Source of the DNA: CAVQCJ01 sp963711005
GTDB taxonomy: Bacteria; Actinomycetota; Actinomycetes; Prado026
Direction: 5' to 3'
Length of the DNA stretch: 64,000 nt
Assembly (NCBI GenBank): GCA_963711005.1
Contig: CAVQCJ010000006.1
Location: 744,001 to 808,000, forward strand
Shown: in pieces, positions 33,010 through 43,133 of the stretch
Position numbering within the stretch: the first letter of the stretch is position 1
How the letters are laid out: the number at the start of each line of letters is the position of its first letter
Position numbers and translations under genes: made by a program
Notes under the pieces: generated by a model
Told to the model about the DNA's origin: nothing
What the model saw: the letters and a program-made list of their open reading frames with translations, nothing else
Databases searched by the model: none

Positions 33010-34542
33010 GATCCGCAGGACCTTGGCGGTCCACGCCTCCATGTTCTTGACGAACTTCGGCTCGGAGACCCCGAGCACGGCGGGGAACGCCGCCGCCTCG
33101 GCACTGAGCGCCGCCGCGCTGCCTTCGCGCCCGTCGATGAGTGCGAGCCGGGCGTACAGCCGCTTGAGCTTGGTCTCGCCGTAGGTCTCCGCCATGTACT
33201 CCCACGCGAGCCACGCCATGCCGTAGTGGTACGACTCCCCCGGCTCCGGTCCGTAGAACGTGTCGGACGCCGGCAGGGAGGCAGGCATGCGGTGCGCCTT
33301 CGCGTCCTTGACCAGCTGCACGGACACCCGCTGCTGGCTGACGTGGTGCCGGTACGCCGTGTACTCGGCGATGCCCTCGATCGCCCAGCGCGGGATGCCC
33401 GTGTGCTGGGTGTTCCACTGCGCGACGTGGGTGAACTCGTGCCGCAGCAGCGGCGGCATGTCCTTGTCCCCCGGCAGCGAGTACTCCGGGTTCAGCACCA
33501 CCCGGGTGTCGTCGGTCGGCGGGGCGTGCTGCACGGCGCCGACCCCGAGGGTGAGCGCGCTGGCCTCGGACACGGCGCTGTTGCGACCGAAGAAGCTTGC
33601 GAACACGTCGCTGTCCCTGGTCGCGAAGAGCACGACCGTGTGGTTCCAGCCGGTGGGCCACAGGGCGGCCACCGCCGTCACCGCCGCGTCCGCCTGGTGG
33701 GCGAGCGCGGGCAGTCTGGTCGCGTCACGGGGGGAGACCACGACCAGGGCGTGCGGGGTCACCCGCACCCGCACCGCTCCGGCCGTCCACGGCTCGTCGA
33801 ACGACTCGTCGAACGACGCCGGCCTGGTCCGGTCGGCCGCCACGTACCAGTGGTCGCTGCGGCGCACCATGACCGGGACGTACGTGTCGGTGACCGGCTT
33901 CTGGTCGAACCCGCGCAGCTGGTACGTGACCGTCATGCCCGGGCTGTACGTCTGGTCGGGGTTCTGGAGCGTGGCCTTGACCGAGTCCGGGAGCGGGTAG
34001 CCGCTGACCTGGGTCTGGCCGTCGTACGCCCAGGTGTAGGCCACCAGCGGGAGCTGACGCAGGTTCTCGTACAGCGTGGTCTCGGAGGCCAGGAAACCCG
34101 GTTGTGCCGGGTCGACGGTGGCCTGCCAGGCGGCCAGGTCCCCGCGGCGCAGGGCGTCGGACCGGGTCGCGAACACCGCCGTGACCGCAGCCCTGATCGC
34201 CGTGAACTGCTTCGGGTCGGGGGGCAGCTCCCCGGTGGGGAGGTCCGACGACGTGGCGGACCCGCGGGCGTCCGCGTGCCGCAAGGACGGCCAGGCGGCG
34301 ACGGCCCCGATGACCAGCGCGGCCGCCGCACCGGCCGCGACGACCGCGACGCCGACCCGGCGGCGCCGCCGGCGCTGGACGGAGGCGGTGTCGGGAGTCG
34401 TCGGAGCCGGCCGCCACGGGCCGGCCGCAACCCCGGTCCCCCAGCCCGCCGGTCCGCCGTACGGCCAGACCCCGGGCCCGGTCGCGCGCCGGCCCAGGTC
34501 CACGCCGGGACCGCCGTAGCTACCCGTCCGCTGCTCCCCCAC
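33004..34542 (-). CDS. Membrane-anchored gluzincin-type metallopeptidase
   Basis: 512 residues. Pro/Gly-rich cytoplasmic start, Arg cluster, one membrane helix VGVAVVAAGAAAALVIGAVA (about 62-81), then an extracytoplasmic part. The first half has a fold like transport or NTF2-type proteins (FATRSDALRRGDLAAWQATV). The zinc site is RHEFTHVAQW at about 381-390 (HExxH), and a downstream glutamate in RWAIEGIAEYTAYR completes the gluzincin pattern E-x-x-x-E/D. Probably a surface-facing protease; substrate unknown. Start at the first GTG/ATG of the frame is not well supported by a ribosome site. Confidence 0.85.
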   Translation of the reverse strand: MGEQRTGSYGGPGVDLGRRATGPGVWPYGGPAGWGTGVAAGPWRPAPTTPDTASVQRRRRRRVGVAVVAAGAAAALVIGAVAAWPSLRHADARGSATSSDLPTGELPPDPKQFTAIRAAVTAVFATRSDALRRGDLAAWQATVDPAQPGFLASETTLYENLRQLPLVAYTWAYDGQTQVSGYPLPDSVKATLQNPDQTYSPGMTVTYQLRGFDQKPVTDTYVPVMVRRSDHWYVAADRTRPASFDESFDEPWTAGAVRVRVTPHALVVVSPRDATRLPALAHQADAAVTAVAALWPTGWNHTVVLFATRDSDVFASFFGRNSAVSEASALTLGVGAVQHAPPTDDTRVVLNPEYSLPGDKDMPPLLRHEFTHVAQWNTQHTGIPRWAIEGIAEYTAYRHHVSQQRVSVQLVKDAKAHRMPASLPASDTFYGPEPGESYHYGMAWLAWEYMAETYGETKLKRLYARLALIDGREGSAAALSAEAAAFPAVLGVSEPKFVKNMEAWTAKVLRIG

Positions 34543-34720
34543 GGCAGGAATGGTCCCTCATGCGGACGGGAAATCCCGCCAGCTTCTGCCGATTCCCGGC
34601 GACGATGGCTTCCACGCTGCCAAGGTGTAGTCGCAGCGTCCTCAGGTAGTCACTCTCAGTGACATCGCCTCACTCGCGCAGGGCTGATGGGCCCCGCCGC
34701 ACACCGGATACCGTCGGAGC

Positions 34721-35566
34721 GTGGGGACAGCGGCGCACGACCAGGTTGCGCTGCGTCGGTGCGTCCTGGCCGTGTCGGTCCTGCAGGACCTCGACCTGAT
34801 GCCCGGCGACGACGGCGTGACCACGGGGAGCGGCCGGCTCATCCCCTGGGAGACCCTGGCCGCCGCGCTCGGCGGGCACGACCCCGACTCGCCCGCCGCC
34901 CGGCCCGCGCTGGCCCGCTGGCTGCACGAGCTGCAGTGGATCGGCTGGCGGTCGCCGGACGACCTGGCCGCCAGGGCCCGCCCAGTGGGGCTGCCCCGCG
35001 GGCACGCCCTGCACCCCGGACCGCAGTGGGTCCGGCGGACCGTTCACGGCGGGGTGCTCGACGTCGGCGTCGGCCTGCTCGGCGTGGGCACCGACCCCGA
35101 CGAGGTGGTCATCCCGCGGGCCGGACTCCTGCGCGCCGCCGGGCACGACCCGCGTGTCTGGTGGCCGGCCTGCCGCGGGTACCTCGAGGACATGGGCCGG
35201 CTCGCGGCCTCGCGGCACCTGATGCACCCGGAGCGACCGATCCACCCGATGGGCGACTGCGACGTCGTGACCCTGCTCGCGTCCAGGTCCTTCCGCGAGA
35301 CGCTCGCCGGGTGCGACACCGCCGCGATGCGGGCGGCCGCGGTCCCGACCCGTCGACGCGGCTGGCTGGACCTGTCCAGGACCGACCCGGCCTTCGCCCT
35401 GGCGGCCGCCTCGCTCGCCGACTCCGAGGAGCGCGGCTTCGAGCGGCCGCTGCTGATCACCGTGGACGAGGTCGTGATGGCGCGACCGGGCGGCGACCCG
35501 GCCCTGCAGGCGCTGCGCGACGGCGCGGCTCCGGACCCGGTGCTCCCCTCGGTCCGCTACCGCTGA
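34721..35566 (+). CDS. Conserved actinobacterial protein of unknown function
   Basis: 281 residues from the GTG at 34721, with TACCGT 6 bases before it (34709-34714), so leaderless. The N-terminus DQVALRRCVLAVSVLQDLDL is helical, followed by LIPWETLAAALGGHDPDSPA, ELQWIGWRSPDDLAARARPV and a glycine-rich strand GGVLDVGVGLLGVG. A conserved-looking DEVVIPRAGLLRAAGHDP and the His-rich HPERPIHPMGDCDV are in the middle. No membrane helix or known catalytic motif. I do not recognise a named family. Transcribed alone, convergent with dxs. Confidence 0.75.
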   Translation: MGTAAHDQVALRRCVLAVSVLQDLDLMPGDDGVTTGSGRLIPWETLAAALGGHDPDSPAARPALARWLHELQWIGWRSPDDLAARARPVGLPRGHALHPGPQWVRRTVHGGVLDVGVGLLGVGTDPDEVVIPRAGLLRAAGHDPRVWWPACRGYLEDMGRLAASRHLMHPERPIHPMGDCDVVTLLASRSFRETLAGCDTAAMRAAAVPTRRRGWLDLSRTDPAFALAAASLADSEERGFERPLLITVDEVVMARPGGDPALQALRDGAAPDPVLPSVRYR

Positions 35567-35605
35567 GCCACGGGCGGCGGCGCCGACGGAGGGGCCTCGC
35601 CCCGA

Positions 35606-37505
35606 TCAGTGCTGGGTGTCGACCACGGCCGGCTCCGCGTCGAGCCCGGCCATCACCTCGATCACGGCCCTCGAGACGTCCTGCGCGGTGAGCCCGATGT
35701 CGGCGAGCACCTGGGCGCGCGTGCCCTGGACCAGGAACCGGTCCGGGATCCCGAAGGTGCGGACCGGGGTGGCGACATCGGCGTCCTGGAGCGCCTGCGT
35801 CACCGCTGCGCCCACGCCGCCCGCCCGGCTGTTGTCCTCGACCACGACGACGAGCCGGTGCGAACGGGCCAGCACCGGCAGGTGCCGGTCGACCGGCTTC
35901 ACCCAGCGCGGGTCCACCACCGTCACCCCCATGCCCTGGTGGGTCAGCCGCCCGGCGATCTCGACGCAGGTCTGCGCCATCGCCCCGACCGAGACCACCA
36001 GGACGTCCGCGTCACCGGAGCGGACCAGCACGTCCATCCCGCCGAGCCGGTCCAGCGCGGCGAGGTCGGGGGGCACGGCGCCCTTCGGGAAGCGCAGCAC
36101 CGTCGGCGCGTCGGCGACCTCCAGCGCCTCGTGCAGCTCGTCGCGCAGCGTCGCGGCGTCGCGCGGAGCGGCCAGCCGCAGGCCCGGGACCACCTGCAGG
36201 ACGGACATGTCCCACATGCCGTGGTGGCTGGCCCCGTCCTCGCCGGTGACCCCGCCGCGGTCGAGCACGAACGTCACACCGGCTCGGTGCAGCGCGACGT
36301 CCATGAGCACCTGGTCGAACGCCCGGTTCAGGAACGTCGCGTAGACGGCGACCACCGGGTGCAGGCCGCCGAGCGCCATGGCCGCGGCGGACGTGGCCGC
36401 GTGCTGCTCGGCGATGCCGACGTCGAAGACCCGTCCCGGGTAGGCGCGGGCGAACGCGTCCAGGCCGACCGGCTGCAGCATCGCGGCGGTGATCCCCACC
36501 ACGTCGCGGCGCTGCGCGCCGACCTCGACCATCGCGTCGGAGAAGACCCGCCCCCACTGCGTGCCGCCGTCGGTCAGCGGCGCCCCGGTCTCCGGGTCGA
36601 CGACGCCGATCGCGTGGAAGTGGTCGGCCTGGTCGTTCTCCGCCGGCGCGTGACCCAGGCCCTTGCGGGTGATCGCGTGCACGATCACCGGCCGTCCGTA
36701 GCCGCGGGCCCGGCGCAGCGCGTGCTCGACCGCCGTCACGTCGTGCCCGTCGATCGGGCCGATGTACTTCAGGCCGAGGTCCTCGAACATCCCCTGCGGC
36801 GCGACGATGTCCTTGAGGCCCTTCTTGACCCCGTGCAGCGTGTCGTACAGCGGGCCGCCGACGACCGGCGTCCGCCCGAGCACGCCCTTGCCCCACTCCA
36901 GGAACCGCTCGTAGCCCGCGCGTGGTGCGCAGCGTGGCGAGGTGGTGCGCGAGCCCGCCGATCGTCGGCGCGTACGACCGCGCGTTGTCGTTGACGACGA
37001 TGACCAGCGGGCGGCTGGACGCCGCGATGTTGTTGAGCGCCTCCCAGGCCATGCCCCCGGTGAGCGCGCCGTCGCCGACCACGGCGACCACCGCACGGCG
37101 GTCCAGCTCACCGGTCAGCGCGCGCGCCTTGACCAGTCCGTCCGCCCACGACAGCGCCGTCGACGCGTGGCTGTTCTCGACGACGTCGTGCGGCGACTCG
37201 GCCCGGCTCGGGTAGCCCGACAGCCCGCCGAACCGGCGCAGCGTCGGGAAGTCGTCCTGCCGACCGGTGAGGATCTTGTGCACGTACGCCTGGTGACCGG
37301 TGTCCCAGATGATCGTGTCGCGCGGTGAGTCGAAGACCCGGTGCAGCGCCAGGGTGAGCTCGACGACGCCGAGGTTCGGTCCGAGGTGCCCGCCGGTGCG
37401 GGACACGTTCTCGACGAGGAACGTGCGGATCTCGGCTGCGAGCGCGTCGAGCTGTTCGGGGGTCAGTCCCTTGAGGTCCCGCGGACCCCGGACCTGCTCG
37501 AGCAC
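35606..37505 (-). CDS. dxs: 1-deoxy-D-xylulose-5-phosphate synthase, one frameshift
   Basis: Condenses pyruvate and glyceraldehyde-3-phosphate, the first step of the MEP isoprenoid pathway. GTG start at 37505 with AGGAGG 6 bases upstream. N-terminal motifs: SRTGGHLGPNLGVVELTLAL (catalytic His), DTGHQAYVHKILTGR, and the thiamine diphosphate site VVGDGALTGGMAWEALNN. After LAHHLATLRT the frame changes at about 36914-36920 and resumes GYERFLEWGKGVLGRTP; later GVTGEDGASHHGMWDMS and VSVGAMAQTCVEIA. The span is one base over a multiple of three; the run GCGCGGGC has probably gained a G. Essential in actinomycetes, so read as a sequence error. Confidence 0.94.
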
Positions 37506-37574
37506 GCCGACCCTCCTGACCCTGGACTGTCCGTCGAGTCTAGGCCCGGGGGGCCGTCACGGCTCGCGGACGCG

Positions 37575-38387
37575 TCAGGTCCGGTCCTCGCTCCACGTCC
37601 AGGTCGAACAAGCCCGCAACGGGTCCCCGGGGGCGACGAGCTCCGGCTGCGTGTTGAGGCCGTCGGGCGGGGTCGTCTGCGGCTCGAGGCAGACTGCGCC
37701 GTCCTGCTCGTCGAACGCGACGACGTACCCGCAGTCGGTCCGGCACTCCAGCCGCAGGGCCCCCGGCCACACCAGCGCCGCGGACCCGCCCGGGAGCGGG
37801 AACGCGTCGTCGTACGGCCCTGGCGGTCGGCGGGCGAGCAAGCGTCCGGTGGGCAGGTGGTCCAGTCCGCGTTCGAGCATCGAGTCGCCCGGCAGCTCGA
37901 GCCGGACCGGTCCCCCGCGGTCCAGCCGGCGCCGGAACCAGGGGTGCCACCCGAGCCCCGCCGGGAACGGCCCGTCCGCCGACGTGACTTCGAGGGTGGT
38001 CTCCAGCTCCGTCGCCCGCAGCTCCCAGGTCACCGTGACCCGCCCCGCCCACGGCCACGGCGGCTCGAGCGCGACGCCGAGCGCGACCGCCGAGCCTGTG
38101 ACCGACTCGACCTGCCACGTCCTGTCCAGCACGGTCCCGTGCAGCGCCCAGCCGGACGGCCCGGCGGGCATCGGGTACCGGTGCCCGCCGAACCGCACGG
38201 CGTTGTCGCGCAGCCGGCCGGGCCACGGCGCCATCACGTACATCCCCCAGCCGACCGGGGTGCCCGTTCCGGCGTCGTCGGCGTGGCCGAGCAGCTCGCT
38301 CCCGGCCACGGACCAGGTGGCGGCCCGCGCGCCGGCCTCCGGGTCGACGGTGAGGCGCGCGGCGCCGGCGGTGAGCTCGAGGGTCAT
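37575..38387 (-). CDS. Aldose 1-epimerase family protein
   Basis: 270 residues of the GalM-like beta-sandwich: GMYVMAPWPGRLRDNAVRFG (the N-R arginine region), ALHGTVLDRTW with the conserved histidine, GLGWHPWFRR with the second histidine, and CLEPQTTPPDGLN with the catalytic glutamate. These enzymes interconvert alpha and beta anomers of sugars. It follows the xylose operon and the ROK repressor on the same strand, 28 bases after the repressor stop, which suggests a role in the same sugar utilisation. Confidence 0.92.
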   Translation of the reverse strand: MTLELTAGAARLTVDPEAGARAATWSVAGSELLGHADDAGTGTPVGWGMYVMAPWPGRLRDNAVRFGGHRYPMPAGPSGWALHGTVLDRTWQVESVTGSAVALGVALEPPWPWAGRVTVTWELRATELETTLEVTSADGPFPAGLGWHPWFRRRLDRGGPVRLELPGDSMLERGLDHLPTGRLLARRPPGPYDDAFPLPGGSAALVWPGALRLECRTDCGYVVAFDEQDGAVCLEPQTTPPDGLNTQPELVAPGDPLRACSTWTWSEDRT

Positions 38388-38415
38388 GCGGGAGTCGCGG
38401 CGTCCGTCGAGCGCG

Positions 38416-39633
38416 TCAGGCCCGGGTCCGGCGCTGGACGGTGTCGGCCCCGCGCGCCAACGTCCCCATCGGGTCGTCGAGCAGCGGGGCGAACGCCAGC
38501 TCGGCCGCGCCGAGCAGCGTCGCGTCGCCGCCCAGCTCCGGCAGCGCCAGCCGGACCTGCTCGCGCGGGGCGGCCAGGGCCAGCGACAGCTCGGTGCGCA
38601 CGAACGACTCGGTCGCCGGCAGCAGCTGGCGCAGCACCCCGCCGAACACGACGACCTCGGGGTTGAACACGTTGACGAGGTTGGCGATCCCGATGCCCAG
38701 CCAGTGGCCGACCCGGCGCAGCCCGGCGCGGGCCTGGCGGTCGCCCGCCAGCGCGGCGGCCAGCACGTCGTCGATGCTGCCGTCCGGGTGGCCGGCCGCC
38801 ACCAGCACCGCGTCCTCCCCCACCTCGGTCTCCCAGCAGCCGCGCGCGCCGCAGCGGCACAACCGCCCGCGCGGGTTCACCACCATGTGCCCGACCTCGC
38901 CGCCGTAGCCGCCGGCCCCGCTCATCGGACGCCCGTCCAGGATGATCCCGCCGCCGACCCCGACCTCTCCGGACAGGAAGATGACGTTCCGGGCGCCCTG
39001 CGCCGCACCCCGGACGTGCTCGGAGATCGCCCCGAGGTCGGCGTCGTTGCCGACCGTCACCGGCAGCGACGTGGCCAGCCGCTCGGCGAGCTGCTGCCCG
39101 AACGGCACGTCCACCCAGCCCAGGTTCGGGGCGAACCGGACCAGGCCGTCGGAGTGGCGCACGACGCCGCACACGCCCGCGCCGATGCCGACGCAGACCG
39201 AGTCGGGGGCCGCACCGGCCAGCACCGAGCGGGTCAGCCGCTCGACCTGCCGCAGGATCTTGGCCGTCTGGTGCTGGCCCCTGGCCTGGCGCACCTCGCG
39301 CCGGTCGAGCACCTCACCGCCCAGACCGACCCTGGCCACGATCAGGTGGTCGACACCGACGTCCAGCGCCAGCACGTACACCCGCTCGGTCTCCGGCCCG
39401 ACCACGATCGACGGCCGCCCCGCCCCGCCCCGGCCGACGGGAGCGCGCTCGTGCACCAGCCCCGCGTCGGCGAGGTCGGTCGTCAGTGCGCCGACAGTGC
39501 TGCGGTTCAGCCCCGTGAGCGCGGTGAGGTCCGAGCGCGACGTGGCGCCGTTGACGTGCAGCAGGCGCAACAGACTGCCCAGGTTGTGCCTTCGCACCTC
39601 GTCCTGAGTCGCTCCGGCGAGGGTGGTGACCAT
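38416..39633 (-). CDS. ROK-family transcriptional repressor (XylR-like)
   Basis: 405 residues from the ATG at 39633. N-terminal MarR-like winged helix (VRRHNLGSLLRLLHVNGATS, SDLTALTGLNRSTVGALTTD). Then an ATP/sugar kinase fold with LALDVGVDHLIVARVG, GIGAGVCGVV, GNDADLGAISEHV, and the ROK zinc motif CRCGARGCWE at about 280-289. Sugar-binding HMVVNP precedes the zinc site. ROK repressors without kinase activity release operator DNA when a sugar binds. It is the last-but-one gene after xylF-xylG-xylH, 20 bases behind the permease stop, so it probably controls this operon. Confidence 0.92.
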   Translation of the reverse strand: MVTTLAGATQDEVRRHNLGSLLRLLHVNGATSRSDLTALTGLNRSTVGALTTDLADAGLVHERAPVGRGGAGRPSIVVGPETERVYVLALDVGVDHLIVARVGLGGEVLDRREVRQARGQHQTAKILRQVERLTRSVLAGAAPDSVCVGIGAGVCGVVRHSDGLVRFAPNLGWVDVPFGQQLAERLATSLPVTVGNDADLGAISEHVRGAAQGARNVIFLSGEVGVGGGIILDGRPMSGAGGYGGEVGHMVVNPRGRLCRCGARGCWETEVGEDAVLVAAGHPDGSIDDVLAAALAGDRQARAGLRRVGHWLGIGIANLVNVFNPEVVVFGGVLRQLLPATESFVRTELSLALAAPREQVRLALPELGGDATLLGAAELAFAPLLDDPMGTLARGADTVQRRTRA

Positions 39634-39653
39634 GGTCGAGGCGGGGCTCCTGC

Positions 39654-40919
39654 CTACACGCGTCCGGTCGAGGCCGCTCGCCGGCGCGAGATCGCGTCGA
39701 CACTCGCCGCGAACAGCAGGACCAGCCCAGTCACGATGAACGTGATCCCGCCCTCTTGCGTGATGAGGGGCAACGCGTTGTTGATGACGGCGAGGACCAG
39801 CCCACCGAGGATCGCGTCTCGAACCTTCCCGCGGCCGCCGAACAGGCTGGTGCCGCCGATGACCGCGGCCGCGACCGCACTCAGCGTGGTGATCGAGCCG
39901 CCGGTCGACGGAGACACGGAGTTGTCCCGCGACGCCAGCAGGATGCCGGCGACTCCTGCCATCACCGAGCACAGGACGAAGCAGAAGATCCGCACCCGGG
40001 CCACGTTGATGCCGGCCCGGCGGGCCGCCTCGGCGTTGCCGCCGACCGCGTAGATGTGGCGACCGAGGGCGGTCCGCGCCAGCAGGAACGTCAGCACGAT
40101 CAGCAGCACCAGGATCACCGGGACGATCACCGGGACGCCCTTGATCGACGCGGCGGCGGGGTTGCGGCTGCGCTCGTTGTTCAGCATGAAGGTGGCGATC
40201 CCCAGCACCACGGTCAGCGCCGCGAGCTTCGTTCCCCACACCGTGAGCGACTCGGTGGGCAGGCCGGACTTCTTGCGGGATGCGATCCGCCGGTAGGTCA
40301 CCAGGGCGTACCCGACTACCACGATGAGGAACAGCACCCAGCCCTGGACCGGGGTGAGGTTGCTGTTCATGAGCTTGAGGATGGTGGGGTCGTTGATCAC
40401 CAGGGTGCCGCCCTCGCCGATGACCAGGAGCATGACGCCCTGCAGGCCGAGGAAGAACGCGAGCGTGACGACGAAGCTGGGGATCCGCAGCCGGGCGACC
40501 AGCACGCCGATCAGGAGGCCGATGACGACGCCGGTCCCGAGAGCGGCCAGGACGCCGAGCTCCCACGGCCAGCCGTGCTGGGTCATCGTGACGGCGAGCA
40601 CCGCAGCGCAGGTGCCGGCCGCGAAGCCGACCGAGAGGTCGATCTCGCCGAGCAGCAGGACGAACACCAGACCCATGGCGATGACGATGACCGCCGCGCT
40701 CTGGTTGATCAGGTTGGCGAAGTTGAACGTGGTCGGGAAGGTGGAGCTGCGGATGATCGAGAACAGGGCGACCAGGGTGATCAGCCCGAGCACGGCGGGC
40801 AGCGCACCCACGTCGCCACCGCGGATGCGGTCCCAGTACCCGGTCCAGGCGTCGCGCAGGTCGTTGTCGGGGCTGCGGTCCTCGGGTGCGACCTCGGGGG
40901 CGGTCGTCGGGGCGCTCAT
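39654..40919 (-). CDS. xylH: Xylose-type ABC transporter permease
   Basis: 421 residues, about twelve membrane helices of the ribose/xylose permease type (BPD_transp_2): VIVIAMGLVFVLLLGEIDLS with the conserved E-I-D-L-S signature, RLRIPSFVVTLAFFLGLQG, and the cytoplasmic loop TALGRHIYAVGGNAEAARRA followed by GINVARVRIFCFVLC, which contacts the ATPase. Start ATG overlaps the stop of xylG by four bases (ATGA). Confidence 0.94.
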   Translation of the reverse strand: MSAPTTAPEVAPEDRSPDNDLRDAWTGYWDRIRGGDVGALPAVLGLITLVALFSIIRSSTFPTTFNFANLINQSAAVIVIAMGLVFVLLLGEIDLSVGFAAGTCAAVLAVTMTQHGWPWELGVLAALGTGVVIGLLIGVLVARLRIPSFVVTLAFFLGLQGVMLLVIGEGGTLVINDPTILKLMNSNLTPVQGWVLFLIVVVGYALVTYRRIASRKKSGLPTESLTVWGTKLAALTVVLGIATFMLNNERSRNPAAASIKGVPVIVPVILVLLIVLTFLLARTALGRHIYAVGGNAEAARRAGINVARVRIFCFVLCSVMAGVAGILLASRDNSVSPSTGGSITTLSAVAAAVIGGTSLFGGRGKVRDAILGGLVLAVINNALPLITQEGGITFIVTGLVLLFAASVDAISRRRAASTGRV

Positions 40920-41770
40920 GCCGGGTCCTCCTCGGCCGGGACGGGCGCGATGCTGTCGGTATCGCCCGGAGAGCCCTGGATGCCGTGCGTGCCGCTGCGC
41001 CCCGCGGTGATCAGCTCGACCACCTGGGAGTGGGTCACCTCGTCGGAGCGGACCTGCGCAGCCATCCGGCCCAGGTAGAGGCACGCGATCCGGTCGGCGA
41101 CCTGGAAGACGTCGTTCAGGTTGTGCGAGATGAGGACCACGCCGAGGCCGTTGTCGGCCAGCCGACGGACCAGGTGCAGCACCTGCTCGGTCTGGGCGAC
41201 GCCGAGCGCCGCGGTCGGCTCGTCCAGGATCACGAGCTTGCTGTTCCAGAGCACCGCTCGGGCGATGGCCACGGTCTGCCGCTGGCCGCCGGAGAGGCTG
41301 GCGACGAGCTGGCGCACGGACTTCAGCGTGCGCACGGACAGCCCGGACAGCGTCTCGCGGGCCCGCAGCTCCATGCCCGCCTCGTCGAGCACGACGCCCT
41401 TCTTCTGCTCGCGGCCGAGGAACATGTTGTGGACCACGTCCAGGTTGTCGCAGAGCGCGAGGTCCTGGTACACGACCTCGATCCCGAGTGCACTGGCCTG
41501 CTTCGGGTCGTGCACCGTCACCGGATGGCCCTCGAAGAGGACCTCCCCGCTGTCGAAGGCCGAGATCCCGGCGACAGACTTGATCAAGGTGCTCTTGCCG
41601 GCCCCGTTGTCGCCCACCAGCGCGGCGACCTCGCCGGGGTAGACGTCGAAGTCGACGTCGTAGAGGACGTGGACCGCGCCGAAGCTCTTGTTCACCTTGC
41701 GGAGGCTGAGCAGTGGCGTGGCGGCCGGGGCGGCGGACGGCGCCGGCGTAGCGAGCTGGTCTGTCGACAT
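40916..41770 (-). CDS. xylG: Sugar ABC transporter ATP-binding protein, single-domain
   Basis: 284 residues with one ATPase domain: Walker A GDNGAGKSTL (about 54-63), Q-loop VVYQDLALC, signature SLSGGQRQTVAIARA, Walker B KLVILDEPTAALG, and the H-loop VLISHNLNDVF. E. coli XylG has two such domains; actinobacterial xylose-type systems often have only one, which then works as a homodimer. It energises uptake through XylH with the XylF binding protein. Confidence 0.93.
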   Translation of the reverse strand: MSTDQLATPAPSAAPAATPLLSLRKVNKSFGAVHVLYDVDFDVYPGEVAALVGDNGAGKSTLIKSVAGISAFDSGEVLFEGHPVTVHDPKQASALGIEVVYQDLALCDNLDVVHNMFLGREQKKGVVLDEAGMELRARETLSGLSVRTLKSVRQLVASLSGGQRQTVAIARAVLWNSKLVILDEPTAALGVAQTEQVLHLVRRLADNGLGVVLISHNLNDVFQVADRIACLYLGRMAAQVRSDEVTHSQVVELITAGRSGTHGIQGSPGDTDSIAPVPAEEDPA

Positions 41771-41924
41771 GCGTGGCCCTCGCAGTCATCGGGAGCGGTA
41801 CGGATCATCGTGCCGGGGACGCGCCCGGGCAGGCACCGTTGTCCGGTGCCTGCCCGGGCCACGCGCCCGTTCGAATCCGACCGTAGGGGTGGCCGCGCTC
41901 GGCGGCCACCCCTAGCGGCTCAGA

Positions 41925-43034
41925 TCAGGACACTCCGTACTTCGTGCAGGCCGCCTGGAGAGCCGGCGTCGTGCACAGGTTCGCCGCGGTGGTGAAGCCG
42001 TCGGCGACGACGTCCTTGACGTTGTCCGCGTAGATCGGTGCCGGCACCAGCAGCACGGACTTGACCGGCTGGTTGGTGGTCGTGTCGGTGACCGAGCCTG
42101 TCGCCAGGGCGTCGGCTGCCGCCGTGTCACCCTTGGCCATCGCGATCGCCAGAGCGGACGCTCCGTCGGCCTCCTTCTTGATGGCCTTGTAGACGGTCAC
42201 GCACTGGGTGCCGAGCAGCACGCGCTGCAGGCCCTCGTCCGTGGCGTCCTGACCGGTGACCGGGACCTTGCCGGCGAGGCCGTTGCGGGACAGCACTGCG
42301 ACCACTGCGCCGCCGAGGCCGTCGTTCGCCGCGTCGACACCGTCGATCTGTCCCTTGTGGGCCGCGTAGATCTGCTCGAAGATCGTGCCGGCCTTGGTGT
42401 TGTCCCAGTCGGGCACGGACTGGTCGGCGATGACGGTGTAACCGGCGTCGCGGATGACCTTGTCGTAGCCCTGCTTGAACAGCGTGGCGTTGTTGTCGGT
42501 CGGCGAGCCGTTCAGCTCGACGACGTTGCCCTTAGCCTTGCCGGCAGCCTGCAGGCACTTGACCAGCCCGTTGCCCTCGGCCGCGCCGACTGCGACGTTG
42601 TCGAAGGACACGTAGTACGACGCACTGCCGCCGAGCGTGAGCCGGTCGTAGTCGATGGACTTGACGCCCTGGGCGGCAGCCTTCTTCTCGACAGCTGCGG
42701 CGGTGGGGCTGTCCAGGTTGACGAGCAGGAGGACGTTGACGCCCTCGTTGAGCATGCCGTCGGCGATGGTCTGCCACTTCGCCTTGTCACCCTGCGCGTT
42801 CTGGATGTCGTACTTGACCCCAGCGGCCTTGAACGCGGCCTCGAGGTACGGGCGGTCGTTGTTCTCCCAGCGCTTGGACGAGGCCGTGTCGGGCAGGATG
42901 ACGCCGACGTAGGCCTTGGTCCCGCCGCCGGACGACGTGGCACCGGTGCCGCCGGAGCTGCTGCTCCCACAGGCGGCGAGAAGGAAAGCCGCTGCCGTGG
43001 CTCCGGCGAGGGCGGCTACTGTGCGCTTGCGCAT
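41925..43034 (-). CDS. xylF: Xylose-type ABC transporter substrate-binding lipoprotein
   Basis: 369 residues from the ATG at 43034, with AAAGGA 9 bases upstream. Lipoprotein signal MRKRTVAALAGATAAAFLLA followed by lipobox Cys at LAACGSSSSGG, then a Gly/Ser linker. Periplasmic-binding-protein type 1 fold: VGVILPDTASSKRWENNDRP, VLLLVNLDSPTAAAVEKKA, GVKSIDYDRLTLGGSASYYVSFDN (the Y-D-R-L and Y-x-S-F-D-N motifs seen in XylF) and GVDAANDGLGGAVVAVL. It binds a pentose, most likely D-xylose judged by these motifs and the linked kinase. First gene of the transporter operon; sigma-70-like promoter upstream. Confidence 0.93.
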   Translation of the reverse strand: MRKRTVAALAGATAAAFLLAACGSSSSGGTGATSSGGGTKAYVGVILPDTASSKRWENNDRPYLEAAFKAAGVKYDIQNAQGDKAKWQTIADGMLNEGVNVLLLVNLDSPTAAAVEKKAAAQGVKSIDYDRLTLGGSASYYVSFDNVAVGAAEGNGLVKCLQAAGKAKGNVVELNGSPTDNNATLFKQGYDKVIRDAGYTVIADQSVPDWDNTKAGTIFEQIYAAHKGQIDGVDAANDGLGGAVVAVLSRNGLAGKVPVTGQDATDEGLQRVLLGTQCVTVYKAIKKEADGASALAIAMAKGDTAAADALATGSVTDTTTNQPVKSVLLVPAPIYADNVKDVVADGFTTAANLCTTPALQAACTKYGVS

Positions 43035-43133
43035 AGACCCGATCCTTTCGTGGCGTCTGTCCCCAGGTGAGAGGCAATCCCCTCGGGCGGAATCCGGGGC
43101 ACGATCAAGGGTCGTACGTATGTTGCCGCCCAC